Part shown: positions 1-11,549 of the stretch, in pieces
Numbering within the stretch: the stretch's first letter is position 1
Layout: the number at the start of each line of letters is the position of its first letter
DNA from: Sparassis latifolia
Taxonomy: Eukaryota; Basidiomycota; Agaricomycetes; Polyporales; Sparassidaceae
Direction of reading: 5' to 3'
Length of the DNA: 64,000 bases
Assembly (NCBI GenBank): GCA_018466975.1
Contig: CM031558.1
Span: 1,612,001-1,676,000 of the forward strand
The notes under the pieces: generated by a model
What the model was told of the DNA's origin: nothing
Database searches by the model: none
The model's input: the letters and a program-made list of their open reading frames with translations, nothing else
Translations under genes and position numbers: made by a program

Positions 1-671
1 CAAACCTGGAACCTCAAACCACCGAAATATTATTATCACTCCTCATTTTGGTTGTCTCCATTTCAATGGTGTGGGCATAATACTGATACATGATTAAGGT
101 ATGTCTCCTTGCATAACATGTCATCAATAGGCAAAATATGATCAAACTCAAATCTAGGGAAGACTACATCTGCTTGTCGTACGTGATCACAGATCAGCTG
201 CCACTACTACGGCCTTGCTGCGGTGATGCTCACTTGGTCTACCCATCAGGACGATTTATTGACCAGTTGCATCGGGGAATTCGCCTGGATCTTGTTTGAG
301 CTTGCAGCGCTGACAAGCGTGACCAAGTGTGATGCGAGTTTGTAACCGCGTGTAAGAGCTTACAATCGACGTGTCGTGCTGGTACACATCTTGTGGGTCT
401 TCGTCGCTATGGTATAACTATGCCCAGAGCATGCGCACAGGCCATTGCTGTTCTGTTTCGATCTTCGGAGCTACTCTGCATTCTACACGTCTTGTAACAC
501 CTTCCCGGCCGCAGCCCAGCTTGATGTTCGGCTTGCAACGTCTTGTCAGAGTGTTCCCACCTTGACTCCTCTGGACAAGAGATAGCTGATAATGCGACGC
601 GCCGTGCCTTTCCCCTATGCCCTATCATAGCTATCATACGAGTTCCTGCTACTGGCCCTAAAGTGATCGGT
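1..671. other. Gene-free flank left of the copia element
   Basis: No open frame longer than about 75 codons and no recognisable protein, RNA or repeat is seen. The stretch ends at the left copy of the 5-bp target duplication of the copia element. Confidence 0.5.
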
Positions 672-676
672 ACGCA

Positions 677-1089
677 TATGAGCGTATGAGACGCAACGGG
701 GAACGGCCGAAGCCGTAGAAGCGCAGCGGTACGACTGGGTGAGGGACGAGACCGGAGAGCGGAGCTGCAGTGACACGCGGGTCAGCGGAATGCTCCAGGT
801 GTAAGACTCTGTATTCATACCTGCAGTGACATGCGGGTCACTGCACGGATTTGTAAGTAATCAGTGGGATACATGAGAAGACGAAGACGTACGCGGAATG
901 CTCCAGGTGTAAGACTCTGGAGCATTCTCTACTTCATACACAGTATAAGTATTCTAGGTGATCTTGTCTCGTAATCTTGAGAGACAAGACATTCGATGAG
1001 TTAACAAAAGAGACAATTAACACAAGAGAAATAAGACCATGCACGTATTATAAACGCACCGTACAATAACCCGATCTCAGATTGCGACA
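677..1089 (-). repeat. 3' LTR of the copia element
   Basis: On the coding (minus) strand it begins TGTCGCAATC and ends GCTCATA. It contains a 27-bp internal direct repeat (785-811 and 893-919) and a perfect 11-bp stem with 10-nt loop at 896-927. Its outer edge touches the ACGCA target duplication. Confidence 0.95.
896..927. repeat. LTR hairpin
   Basis: GAATGCTCCAG and its exact reverse complement are separated by 10 nt. The same hairpin is kept at 5892-5923 in the other LTR. It lies in the middle of the LTR and could shape the transcript end or packaging; no function is shown. Confidence 0.75.
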
Positions 1090-1103
1090 CTCCCCTTCAA
1101 ACC
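1090..1103 (-). promoter_or_regulatory. Polypurine tract next to the 3' LTR
   Basis: On the minus strand GAAGGGGAG lies immediately before the 3' LTR, where plus-strand DNA priming occurs in LTR elements. It overlaps the last codons of the RNase H frame. Confidence 0.7.
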
Positions 1104-4100
1104 TTCGCAAGTCCCATCGACGACGCGAAGTGTTTGCACTTCATTGATGGCAGCGCTTTCGTCAGGATGTCCGCTGTCATGTCCTCCATTGGACAGTACG
1201 ACAGCGAGACCTTGCCTTCAGCAATGGCATAGCGAATAAAATGAAATCGTATGTCGATGTGCTTTGTTCGTGCATGGAAGCGGTCATCCTTTGCAAGTGC
1301 GATAGCTGACTGATTGTCGGAACGGAGAGGAAGAGACTGTTCAGGTTCACCAAAGAGTTCCTTGATGAACGAGCGAAGCCAGATGGCTTCCTTGCTTGCG
1401 TGCGTCAATGCGACGTATTCAGCCTCAGTCGTTGAGAGAGTGACGAGGCCCTGGCGCTTCGAGGACCATGAGACGGCGCCGCCGTTGAGCATAAACACGT
1501 AGCCCGAGATAGCGCAGCGCCCTTCCGTGCTCATGCCGTCAGCATCGGAGTAGCCTACAATATCGTTATCCTCCGAGCCACCGAGCACAAGCCAGACATC
1601 TGCTGTCCCTTTGAGGTACTGGTAGACGCGCTTCAAGGCATTCCAGTGCGCGATGCCAGGATTGTGACCGAATTGCGTGAGTTATCCAACAGCAAAAGTG
1701 ATGTCAGGACGAGTGGCGACAGAGACATACTGTAGTGCTCCCAATGCCTCGAGATAAGGCTTGTCTCGCATAGCGGCATATTCGGCAGTGGAGACAGGAC
1801 ACTGGTCGATGGAGAGCTTGACGTGAGGATCCATAGGCTGGGAGAGAGACTTCGCATCCGAGAACCCATAGCGTGCAACGATCGACTCGATGTATGCGCG
1901 CTGCGAGAGCGCGATCGTGTGCTTCTCGAGGTTGCGCTGGACTTCAATGCCGAGGAGCCAGTGCAGCTCACCGTTGTCCGTGATTTCGAGTTCGGACTTG
2001 ATCATCTCCTTGAGGCGAAGCAGGTTAGTGAGCAGCGAGCAGACGAGCGTCATGTCGTCGACGTGAAGGAATATAATGGATATTTCACCATCAGGGTGGT
2101 GCCGATAGAATACGGCATGGTCATGCTCAAGCTGCATGAGCTTAAAACCCTCGAGGATCTTGCGGAGACGGACATACCAGCGCTGTCCCGACTGGTGGAG
2201 TCCGTAGAGCACGACCAGGAGCAACAAGATTTTACCAGGTGTCAAGCCTTCGAGTTCGATGTCAGGGGGAGGGCGCATATAAATTTTCTCGTCCTCCTGC
2301 AGCTTGCCGTAGAGGTATGCACTCTTGACATCGACTTGATGTGTGTGCCAGCTATTGCGAGCGGCGACCGAGAGGATGACGCGAATAGAAGCGAGCTTGC
2401 TGACCGCGGCGTAGGTGTCATCCGAGAAATAATCGACGCCCTCGACTTGTGTGTAACCTTGAGCAACCAGGCGTGCACGGTAGCCGGTGACCTCGCCGCG
2501 GGCATCTCGCTTCGTGCGAAATACCCATTTCGAGCCAACAATGTTGTGGCCTGATGAACGCGGCGGTGGATCTGCGTATACCCACGCTTTCCTTGACTCC
2601 AGCCGCCGGATTTCGTCGTGCATTGCTTCTTGCCACTTTGGCCAATCTGGGCGATGCTTGGCTTCTGCAATGGAGCGCGGATCAAAACCTAGTGCATCGG
2701 ATGCCGCAGAACCCACGGAATATGCGAGGACTTCGCATTCCTCACTCTGGTCAATTGTGATCTCGGTGAGTGCACCCTCAGCTCGTCCAGATGCTATGTC
2801 ACGGAGCTTGGCACTTGGCGTGTGCTTGCGTTTCCCCTGGATGATATGAGGGTCCTGAGGCTCGTGAATCTCACCAGGCTCAAGTGATGGTGAGCGCTCG
2901 GGTTCAGGGGTATGGCGTGGACGTTTAACGGGAGGCGGAGCGTCGTCGGGAATCCTTGAAGTAGGTCCTATGTCAAAATCTTGCTCCCCTTCGACGCGTG
3001 GAGACTCTGAGCTAAAAACAATGTTTCGCTCCACAGAAATCTTCCGCTCTTTTGGCCAATAAATGCGGTGGCCATTTGATGTCCAGTCCAGGCCTACCCA
3101 GCGTGCCTCACGCCCTTGGGCGTCAAACTTCGAGTCTGTCGCAACAGTAACGAAAACAATACTCCCCCACTCGTGTAAGTTTGAGACATCCGGTGCATGC
3201 CCATAGCGTGCCTCAAATGGCGACCGACCTTGGAGTGCGCGGCGAGCTGTCCAGTTGTAAACATAGACGACGTAGGCCAGGGCTTCACCCCAGAGCCATT
3301 TCGGGAGACCAGACCCAGCGAGCGCAGCGCGCACACTGTTAAATACTGTAAGGTGTGTGCGTTCAGCGACACCATTGTGCTCAGGTGTGTCGTGCACTGT
3401 CAGTTTGCGAATCGTTCCAGCACGTTCTAGATGAGCATCCATATCTGCAGATAGAAACTCGCCGCCACGATCCGACTGTACAACCTTCACATGCACTCCG
3501 TCCTGCGTCTGGAGACGTGCCTCGAAGACAACGTATTTTCCAAATGCCTCAGACTTGACGCGCATGAGCGGCATCTCGAGCCATCGTGTTGCATCGTCGA
3601 CGATCATCAAGACGTACTTGCAGCGGTCAATGGTGAAGATAGTCGCGGGCCCCCAGATATCCATGTGGACGTGTTCGCCAAATTTCTCGGCAAGTGGGGA
3701 CTGGCGTGCGGAGGATATGGGTGCGCGACGAGCCTTCGCGACAAGACAGGTCTTGCACTCGACCTTTTCGCTGTTGTGTGGGTCGAGCGCGATACCGGTA
3801 AGGCAGTTCTGGTGCAGCATAGCCTTAATGTAACCATAGTTGACGTGACCAAGCCGCTTGTGGATTTCGAAAAGTGAGAGTGTGACGTGTGCAGTAGTGA
3901 CCGAAGTCTGGGATGTGTCATAGAAAATCCTGTATAAGTTTTCCTCACGCGGAATATAGGCGATTACATCATCATGCCGATTGAAAAGCGTGAGTTCACC
4001 GTCCTTGCCGAGCCACTTGAATCCTGCGGCCTCAATAAGACCTATAGAAATTAAGGTTGCATGCATGGCGGGTGCGTGCAGGACCTGTTTAAGCCGAATG

Positions 4101-4600
4101 TGCTTGCCCCCATTCTCGAAGGGCAAGTGCATCAACATGTCTCCTTCGCCATGCGAATAGAAGACCTTCGAGTTTGCGGCGCGAATGGGGTGCGGCGCAG
4201 TTGCATGAAAATTTGAGAGGCGGTCAAGATGCGGCGTCATATGCGCGAGGCACCCGAGTCAAAAATGTCAACGTGGCGTCCGGATTCAACGAAGCCGACA
4301 AAAGCATGCTGTGCATCTGAAATTCGGATCTCCTCCTGGGCAGCTAAATCTGAGCAATCTATAACAATCTCCTCTTCACAGAGAGGAGTAAATGTCGCGC
4401 AGGCACTCCAGGCCTCTTCAATGTGCGCTGACGATGCAGGGGTCACAGTGGCCACAGATGCAGACGATTCCTTCGTCACACTGTCCTTGGGCTTTGCGTC
4501 TGCCTTCACCTTGCCCTCGCTCATGCCTGAGCTAGTAGATGCGGCCTCTGACTTCTTGGGCCGCTGATAGAACTGCTTTTCGACGCGCATTCCGGGGCGC
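1097..4600 (-). pseudogene. pol: Copia pol: protease, integrase, reverse transcriptase, RNase H
   Basis: Protease: DSGAS at 4248-4260, in the frame that stops at 4237. Integrase: an HHCC finger (HKRLGH...CKTC) and DDE core (MDIWG, QSDRGGEF, GVAERTH) in the frame beginning 4240. Reverse transcriptase: VDVKSAYL and LHVDDM (variant of YVDD). RNase H: from about 1636, with STTEAEYVAL and a KHIDIRFHFIR tail. Lesions: a one-base frame break at about 4243 just after the protease active site, a shift at the gag-pol junction near 4590, and an in-frame TAA at 1682-1684 between reverse transcriptase and RNase H, consistent with a C-to-T change of a glutamine codon. Everything else is open, so inactivation is recent. 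Confidence 0.9.
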
Positions 4601-5381
4601 GATGCCCTTTGCCACCACACTTGAAGCATGTCAAGTCCTCCTCTGAACGGTGAGTGCCACTCTTGCTTGAGTTTCCACCACGTCCTCGATAGCCACTGCG
4701 TCCACGTCCTCGCATTCCACCACGTCCGTTGACAACAGCAGCACCAGCCGTGGTGCTTTTGTCAGTGGATTTGAGTACGGCACGCGAGTCCGCTTCTGCT
4801 CGAAGTGCCTTGATGATTTCCACAGAGGTCACAACGCGAAGCGTGGCACCGGTGGCCAAGGTCGAGTTGTAGATGTCGGTGGCTGTGGCAATGGCCGTGA
4901 CAACAGGAGCAAAGGATCGAGGGATCGAGGTGGTGATAGCATTGATGTAAGTCCTGTCCTCAATCCGTACGTTCATCTCGGAAAGCTTGTCCTTCAGCTC
5001 TGAAAGCTGATCTAGATGATGGCGGACCTTGCGCTCATCCGTGCAGTGAAGCGAGAAGAGCTTCACCTCCGTCCATGCCTCGGAAGCAGCGGTGGACATG
5101 CCAAACTCCGTTTTCAAGCCGGACATCACAAGATAGACCTCGGTGATGGTGAGGTACTTCTTGAAAAGTGAGTCTGGGAATTTCGCCGTGATCGCGTTGA
5201 GCATCTGCTTGTTCAGCTTCAAATTTGCAGCCGAGGAAGTGTCCGCTGCATGCTGGAGCAGATCTTCTGCTTCGCAAGCACCTGCAGCACGTTCGACGCG
5301 GCCGAGCCATATGCGGTAGTTCGAGCCGTCGGACGCAAGCTTTGGTACCTCGGAAAATTCCTTGGCAACGGTCGTGGACAT
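4521..5381 (-). pseudogene. gag: Copia gag (capsid-like) frame with zinc knuckle
   Basis: The frame starts best at the ATG at 5381 (MSTTVAKEF), since upstream codons in the same frame are LTR-proximal leader. It shows the copia Gag helical region with a SNYRIW motif near the start, an RG-rich linker, and one CX2CX4HX4C zinc knuckle (CFKCGGKGHRAPEC, 4587-4628). Just after the last cysteine the frame runs into an unrelated tail and stops at 4521, while the copia-like continuation appears in another frame from about 4590. This is either a lesion or, less likely, a programmed shift, since most copia elements use a single Gag-Pol frame. Confidence 0.85.
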
Positions 5382-5655
5382 GATGGGCAATGGGATTTGA
5401 ATTTGAGCAGTCACAGTGGGAGATATGTACGTGAGGGTGTCAAAGTCAATCCGAACAAGATGAGCGAATGGCGAATCGGTTTGATAGGGAGGGAGATCTG
5501 TCAGATCTTCGACTTCGTATCCCTGTTGAAGTCGTAGTGTTCGCGAAGCGAAAGAATATGCGCTACGTGCAAGAGTAACAGTCTGTTGATAATGAGAGAA
5601 ATATTTCATAAAATACCAGTACGCGCGCAAGAACAAGAGACACCTCAGCCGTTAA

Positions 5656-5672
5656 GGCCGGGGCTCATAACC
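5656..5672 (-). promoter_or_regulatory. Primer-binding site, half-tRNA initiator-Met type
   Basis: Directly next to the 5' LTR the minus strand reads GGTTATGAGCCCCGGCC. The plus strand therefore carries GGGCTCATAACC, the anticodon arm of initiator tRNA-Met (anticodon CAT). This agrees with the copia mode of priming, in which a cleaved 5' half of tRNA-iMet, not the 3' CCA end, primes minus-strand DNA synthesis. Position and sequence are seen; the mechanism is from knowledge of Drosophila copia. Confidence 0.8.
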
Positions 5673-6085
5673 TATGAGCATATGAGACGCAACGGGGAAC
5701 GGCCGAAGCCGTAGAAGCGCAGCGGTACGACTGGGTGAGGGACGAGACCGGAGAGCGGAGCTGCAGTGACACGCGGGTCAGCGGAATGCTCCAGGTGTAA
5801 GACTCTGTATTCATACCTGCAGTGACACACGGGTCACTGCACGGATTTGTAAGTAATCAGTGGGATACATGAGAAGACGAAGACGTACGCGGAATGCTCC
5901 AGGTGTAAGACTCTGGAGCATTCCCTACTTCATACACAGTATAAGTATTCTAGGTGATCTTGTCTCGTAATCTTGAGAGACAAGACATTCGATGAGTTAA
6001 CAAAAGAGACAATTAACACAAGAGAAATAAGACCATGCACGTATTATAAACGCGCCGTACAATAACCCGATCTCAGATTGCGACA
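5673..6085 (-). repeat. 5' LTR of the copia element
   Basis: Matches 677-1089 at constant offset 4996 with five transition differences (about 1.2 %). As the 5' LTR it should hold the promoter and transcription start. The same hairpin recurs at 5892-5923. The inner edge abuts the primer-binding site with no spacer. Confidence 0.95.
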
Positions 6086-6090
6086 ACGCA

Positions 6091-9000
6091 TGTTGAACTT
6101 TCGGCGCATCCGTCCTTCTGTGTATCGTCTCTCTTCTTCTCCACTCACCACCTCCTGCATGTTGTGATGTGACTCCCGAGCTGTATGGTGCTCCACGGAC
6201 ATGTTTGTCTGTGTCAATGTATGGGGAGATATTTGTGTGCCTATATTCATCATCCTTGAGCTGAGAAGCTCCGTGGGTACTCCCATGTTGTTGTGTGAAG
6301 GGGATGGATGCCGTGTTTGACTACCATATTCACATCTCATTCTCCACAGATTTTAATGGTCGCTCACAGTGTCTGCGGACATGCGCAACAGTTTCCTCCC
6401 TCATCGCCCATATTTGGCCGTGACCCATCATGGCTTTCAGCGAATCCGGTGCCAGGGTATCCCTAGCACGTGTGCATGCGAATATTCGATGGTCATTGGT
6501 CGCACTGGTGGTCTGGCAGTTTTTGCGGTGGATTGGGGTGATTCAGTGTATGTGCGTATATTTGGAACAGTTGGCATTGGTATGGTTGAATATATTTGTT
6601 GACTTGGGTATCTCATGTCCGATATGGTGGTGAGTACTGGGGCTAGTGATATGACTGTGATTTGCTGCACTCGAATGGATGCTGTCGCACCTGGTGGTGA
6701 AATGTAAGGTCTTACAGGACACACAAGAGCTATCATCCTGCCTGAGTCCTGGAAGAACTCCGACCTTTCACAATGCTTATTGTTCTTGGCAAAGGCTGCA
6801 TAGTCTTACCTTTGATTATACTCGTGACTACAAGCCTTCTACACCTTCTATATATGTTATATCTTGTAATGACTTACAATCGCTCATAAGACCCATACCA
6901 GAAAGATGCAAATTCCCCGATGTGATAGTCATTCATGGAAGCTTGCAGCACTCCTACACACAACCATGTCCACCGACAATGTGGATGCTCAGTCCCTCCC
7001 GGAGTCTGTTGGCAATGCCAGTGTCACGAGCTCGTCGCTGGATCAAATTCGCGCCGGGCAGAAAACCTCAAGCGGTCCCCCACCTGCTTCGGTGGGCCGT
7101 AGTGACATACCATAGGGCAACAGCACTATTACAATGCAGGAATTTTCATACAATGTGCAGTATGTTGACACCGCGGTCAAGAATATCGTGACACAAGACT
7201 TCGTGTGCTCTGTAGGAATTCACATACGAGGTAGAGTGAGGACAAGTGGTATGATGAAATGGACCGACATGCCAAGACCTTGAAAGAGATGCAGCATCTA
7301 TATTTTCGAGGGGCTATATTGGACAAAAGTCCCTTGTCTTCATCAGTACATGAGCTTGCCTGCTTTATATTGCCCTTCATAGCAGCATCATTTGGGACGC
7401 ACCCATGTTCTTTGATGCACAAAGTCATTCCAGATTTTAACAAGTATCTTCAGAAGATATACTGCGGATATGGGCTGGTGACTTTCTTTCAAAAAATTGG
7501 AAGCCTTGCAGTTGGTATGTGCATTACCGCGCTATCTATCGTCCAGTGACCTCATGGACGAGAAAATCACAGTAACGTAAGACAACGACGACGTGTGAAC
7601 CCTGACATGGATCTCGATTCGTCGCTGTATGTGCCCCTTCGCATTCTGCGAACAGTCCAAGTCGGCGCTTGTACTACACAGGAATACTTACCTCGTCCAC
7701 TGCACCATCCCAAGGTCCCAAGGTAGTAGACCTGGTGCTCAGTGGTGTCACCGCCCAGGTCGCAGGGGAGTGCGGGAGGGACAGTTAGAGGTCTCGCTGA
7801 GTGCTGTATACTACACATATGCACACCTGTTTGTTACTCACTCCTTCATCCCCTTGCGGATAAAGGGTAATCTTTGCTTTCGTACTATCTCCAAAATGCC
7901 AGTCTTGTACCGAATTGCCCAGGTACCGTGTCGTCACGGCGTCCTAAAGCAATTGTGCTAAACCTATAATCTATCGTTCATCTGGAGTGGTGTCATCACT
8001 CTTGAATCTCACCTACAAAGAGTGAGTGGCCGGAACGGCAGTGGCTGAGGTGAGATTGCACGGCGCACATCATGGCAAGAACATTGAAGCTGAATGTCCT
8101 TACTATGTCGTGCATCGTGCAACTTCGGCATCCGTGTATGAGCTTCTTGCCCTCTACGTCATCGCTCTTGCATTCATGATTCGTTTGTGTCTCCTATGTC
8201 TGTATCAGAAGCGGCGGCTACTTTATCCGGATCCAGGACCAGGAGCTGTGAGCAGACAAACAGTTGCAGATCAGCGAGCACACCGTATGGCAGTTGAGCG
8301 TGAAAGTAAAGGGAACTGTCTGATCTACTTTGACTAGCGCGAGGTTGACATCCACTCCTGAGCTCGAACAGGATCAGCTCATACCACGAGGTCAATCCAT
8401 GGTTAGAAAGAAGCACGCGCTCGTGACCGATAACGTCTTGTACCGCCATGTCTAGAGAGTAGCAGAGGCTTCGCCGCGGAGAAATGGTAAGAACCCTCGG
8501 AATGAGTGTCTTCCCCAGGTAAGACATGCTGATATATTCGAAATGACGCGTACTTGCGCACCTACATGGACATGCACGGACGATCTCCGAAGATGCAAGT
8601 CCTGGCCGAGAGTCCAGGACCGCCGCTCCGTCCCGAAGGAAACGGTACAGATAATATTGTGACTATAGCGGGGTTGAGACTCATGGTTGCTTCTATCATG
8701 GCGAAGAATGATGATATCGATGAGACAGATGACGTTCCAAAGAAAGCGGAAGAAATGCACAATACGTACGAAACAGCGTCGGAGCGAGGTCATCAAGGGG
8801 GCAAGCGACGACAAGCAATAGACACCCGTCACATGAAGATGGGAGAAATGTATTCGGCGCACATACCAAACTGCGCGCCCTCGGGTGCCCTGCTGGAGAG
8901 AGAGCCTCATGAGCCTGAGAGCGGACCGGGCGAACTGGTAGTAACCCGATGCGCAAGTTTTCGGTCAAGATGACGGAAGATCGTCTCCTCCTTTGCCCTT

Positions 9001-9330
9001 CCACCCCTTCCCGCTCCTCCAGCTTCTTCCTCCGTTCATAGACTCACGTAGATTGTCCCCTATCGCGGCGATATCAATGATTACGGTGGAATGAGGGAGT
9101 CGGTTATAGAGACTCGAGAACGAACTTGCTCTGCAGGCTGGAAAAAGGAAAGATTAGGTAATCAATGACTCATGCCGAGTGTTTATCTTGGTTGATAGAA
9201 TTCCAATCGAAAACTGTACACACGGCATCCTTACGCTCTGGCAGCTGTTTCGCTTCCTCTTCAGTTACAAATTCCTCAAAAGACTTTGAACAAGTCACTT
9301 TCTTCCCCTTCTTTCTCGTCCCCTGCACTG
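6091..9330. other. Long stretch without a recognised gene
   Basis: Several open frames of 60-170 codons exist on both strands (for example 6679-7191 + and 8452-8910 -), but none shows a known domain or convincing intron-joined continuation. Base composition is like the neighbouring genic DNA, not like the AT-rich repeats further right. A lineage-specific or decayed gene cannot be excluded. Confidence 0.45.
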
Positions 9331-11167
9331 ATGACCGCTCACAGTGACGAAGAAACGCCCCTCTTGCAGCCTGACTCCCCGCTGCTTAAGCCGGCCCGTA
9401 CGCCTTTGCCATGGGCCCAGCTAACGATTCTTCTTGTCCTTCAACTGGCTGAGCCTCTCACCAGTCAGGTTATTTCTCCTTTCGCGCCCGACGTGAGTGA
9501 CTTGGCATTCCCATTACGCTCAATAGACTGATATAACTCCTCCACCAGCTTATTCGTAACATTGGGATCACCGGTGGCGACGAGACCAAGGTGGGGTATT
9601 ATGTTGGCTTGATGGTATGTTTCTGTAGCATGATCTTACCGATCTATTCTTGCTAACATCGGAGCCGTGCAGCACTCCATTTTCTTTGCCACTCAAGCGC
9701 TCACCGTCCTTCATTGGAGTCGTATTTCGGATCATCTTGGTCGAAAGCCCATCATCATGACCGGCCTGACTGGACTGTCTTTGTCCATGTACTGTTTCGG
9801 CCTGTCAAGGACGTTTTGGAGTCTCGTGGTCAGGCGAGTCTTTGGTGCAGTTATTTCTCACTGTGTGGCTCATACTCCTCGATATTTGTAGCCGGTGTCT
9901 TAACGGCGCACTGAACGGCAACATTGGAGTCCTCAAGAGCATGGTAGCTGAAATTACGGACTCGACGAACCTCGCCGAAGCATATTCATATCTACCACTT
10001 TCTTGGTTGACTGGTGCAACGATGGGGTGAGTCATTTTTGATCAGCAATCGTCGCTTACCATTGCTCTAACATTTCCCCTTCAGTCCCATGATCGGTGGA
10101 TCACTATCAAGACCTCACGAACGGTTTCCTTCTGTATTCGGTCATTCGGAATTCATGCAGAAATATCCTTATTTTCTTCCTTGCGCCATTCCGGCTACGT
10201 TCTCTGCCGTAGCAGTCTTGGTTAGCTTTTTCTTCTTGAAAGAGGTAAATACTGCGCGCAGGTTCTGTGGCATACAGCTCATGGATATTCTCCTTTCTTC
10301 AGACCGTAGTGTCTCCAGTTTCCATTCACCAGTTGTTGCGGAATCGCCTGAACAAGTCGGACCACAATGACATAGACGGTGCCAAAATTTCTTCCCCCCT
10401 TATTTCTCGCAAGGCCTCTACGAAGCCGCTTCCTCTCAGACGTCTCTTAATCCCACGCGTCCTCGTCTCCGGTGGCAACTATGCGCTGCTCGCTATCGTT
10501 GACATCTGCTATAGATCTGTGCAGCCTGTCTACCTCTCGACTCCCATTGAGCTTGGCGGACTGGGTCTATCGCCTCCGGCAATTGGAGCGATCCTCTCCA
10601 CCTACGGGATCTCCAACGGACTGTTGCAGATCTTCTTTTTCGCCAAAGTGATCGAGCTTTGGGGCCCGAAGAAGGTGCACATCGTTGGCATTGCATCGGC
10701 GTTGCCCGTATTCGCCCTCTTCCCGATAATTAACCTTCTGGCCAAAGCCGAAGGATACAGTACGATTGTATGGGCAGCGTTGTTCCTACAGTGTGCTATC
10801 TCGATAGCAATCAACTTTTGTTATGGTGAGTCGTTATCACCGCTATGTTCCCGGATCCAGCTCAGACGATATATCGACAGGCAGCATTTTTATGTACATC
10901 ACGGCCTCGTCGCCTAACAAAGCGTCACTTGGGTCGGTCAACGGCCTAGCTCAAATGAGCGTGTCCATCATGCGCGCAGTGGGCCCTGCACTCGCGAACT
11001 CCTTGTTCTCGATCTCGATCGACCAGGAGCACCACTACATGGGCGGTCTGTTCGTGTACTGGTGCCTCGCGGCCCTAACGTGCGTCGCGCTCTGGGGGGC
11101 GAGCCTGTTGCCGGCTCAAGTGTGGCAGAACGAGGTGCTGGTGGATGACGACGTATCTGAGTCATGA
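9331..11167 (+). CDS. MFS drug:H+ antiporter family transporter (ZIFL-like)
   Basis: Seven exons (9331-9492, 9549-9614, 9673-9833, 9892-10026, 10085-10244, 10303-10825, 10881-11167) join to 497 codons with no phase conflict. The start MTAHSDEETPLLQ is chosen because acidic dileucine-type N-termini are usual in this family; an in-frame ATG lies 45 nt upstream. Twelve hydrophobic segments are expected; the first is TILLVLQLAEPL. The loop WSRISDHLGRKPII is the MFS signature between helices 2 and 3, and SRCLNGALNGNIGV matches the helix 4 motif of DHA1/zinc-induced-facilitator-like proteins. The likely role is proton-coupled export of small molecules at the plasma or vacuolar membrane; the substrate is unknown. 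Intron 3 (9834-9891) uses GC-AG splice ends; the alternative GT ends give a frame that loses the helix-4 motif. Confidence 0.9.
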
Positions 11168-11549
11168 CCGCGACGACATTCACGATAATCGTGACGAACG
11201 CGGTAAATAGAAATTACAGGATTACCCTTCTACGGATGTAGCTGTAGCTCGCGCCTGTTGTTATTTTTATTTGCATACGAAGCATTGATGCAATCCAACT
11301 TGATTTTCAGTGTTCTCAGGGCTTGCCTTGTACATGTGTCTGTACTGTACGGCGGCGGTGCTCGATTACCAACCTGTGTATTTGTCATGCCTGTTGGTCA
11401 CGGCCACGTGGCGTAAACAAAGGACAGCCTGCGCCACAGCTGCTCAGCGCTGTCTACCATAACCACTTCCACGTTCATATCTGATTCCCCTCTGGGCCTG
11501 CTCTCGCTCTTTCGCCCTCGACTTCCCACACAGCACTAACCCTTCCTCT
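11168..11549. other. Intergenic, MFS 3' end to SPT2 start
   Basis: About 380 bp between two plus-strand genes. It holds the presumed MFS 3' UTR and SPT2 promoter. No distinct element was recognised. Confidence 0.6.

Larger units (their letters stand above)
677..6085 (-). mobile_element. Ty1/copia LTR retrotransposon, nearly full length, mutated
   Basis: Two 413-bp direct repeats (677-1089 and 5673-6085) bound an internal region that reads gag, protease, integrase, reverse transcriptase, RNase H on the minus strand, the Pseudoviridae/copia order. The element is flanked by a 5-bp duplication ACGCA at 672-676 and 6086-6090, so the insertion is intact at both ends. The two LTRs differ at only five sites, all transitions, which points to a recent insertion. 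The coding region carries two frame breaks and one in-frame TAA, so this copy probably cannot move by itself. Confidence 0.95.

Noticed and set aside
6679..7191. 170-codon open frame on the plus strand
   Set aside because: No domain, no codon bias, no joinable exons and overlapped by frames on the other strand; treated as chance.
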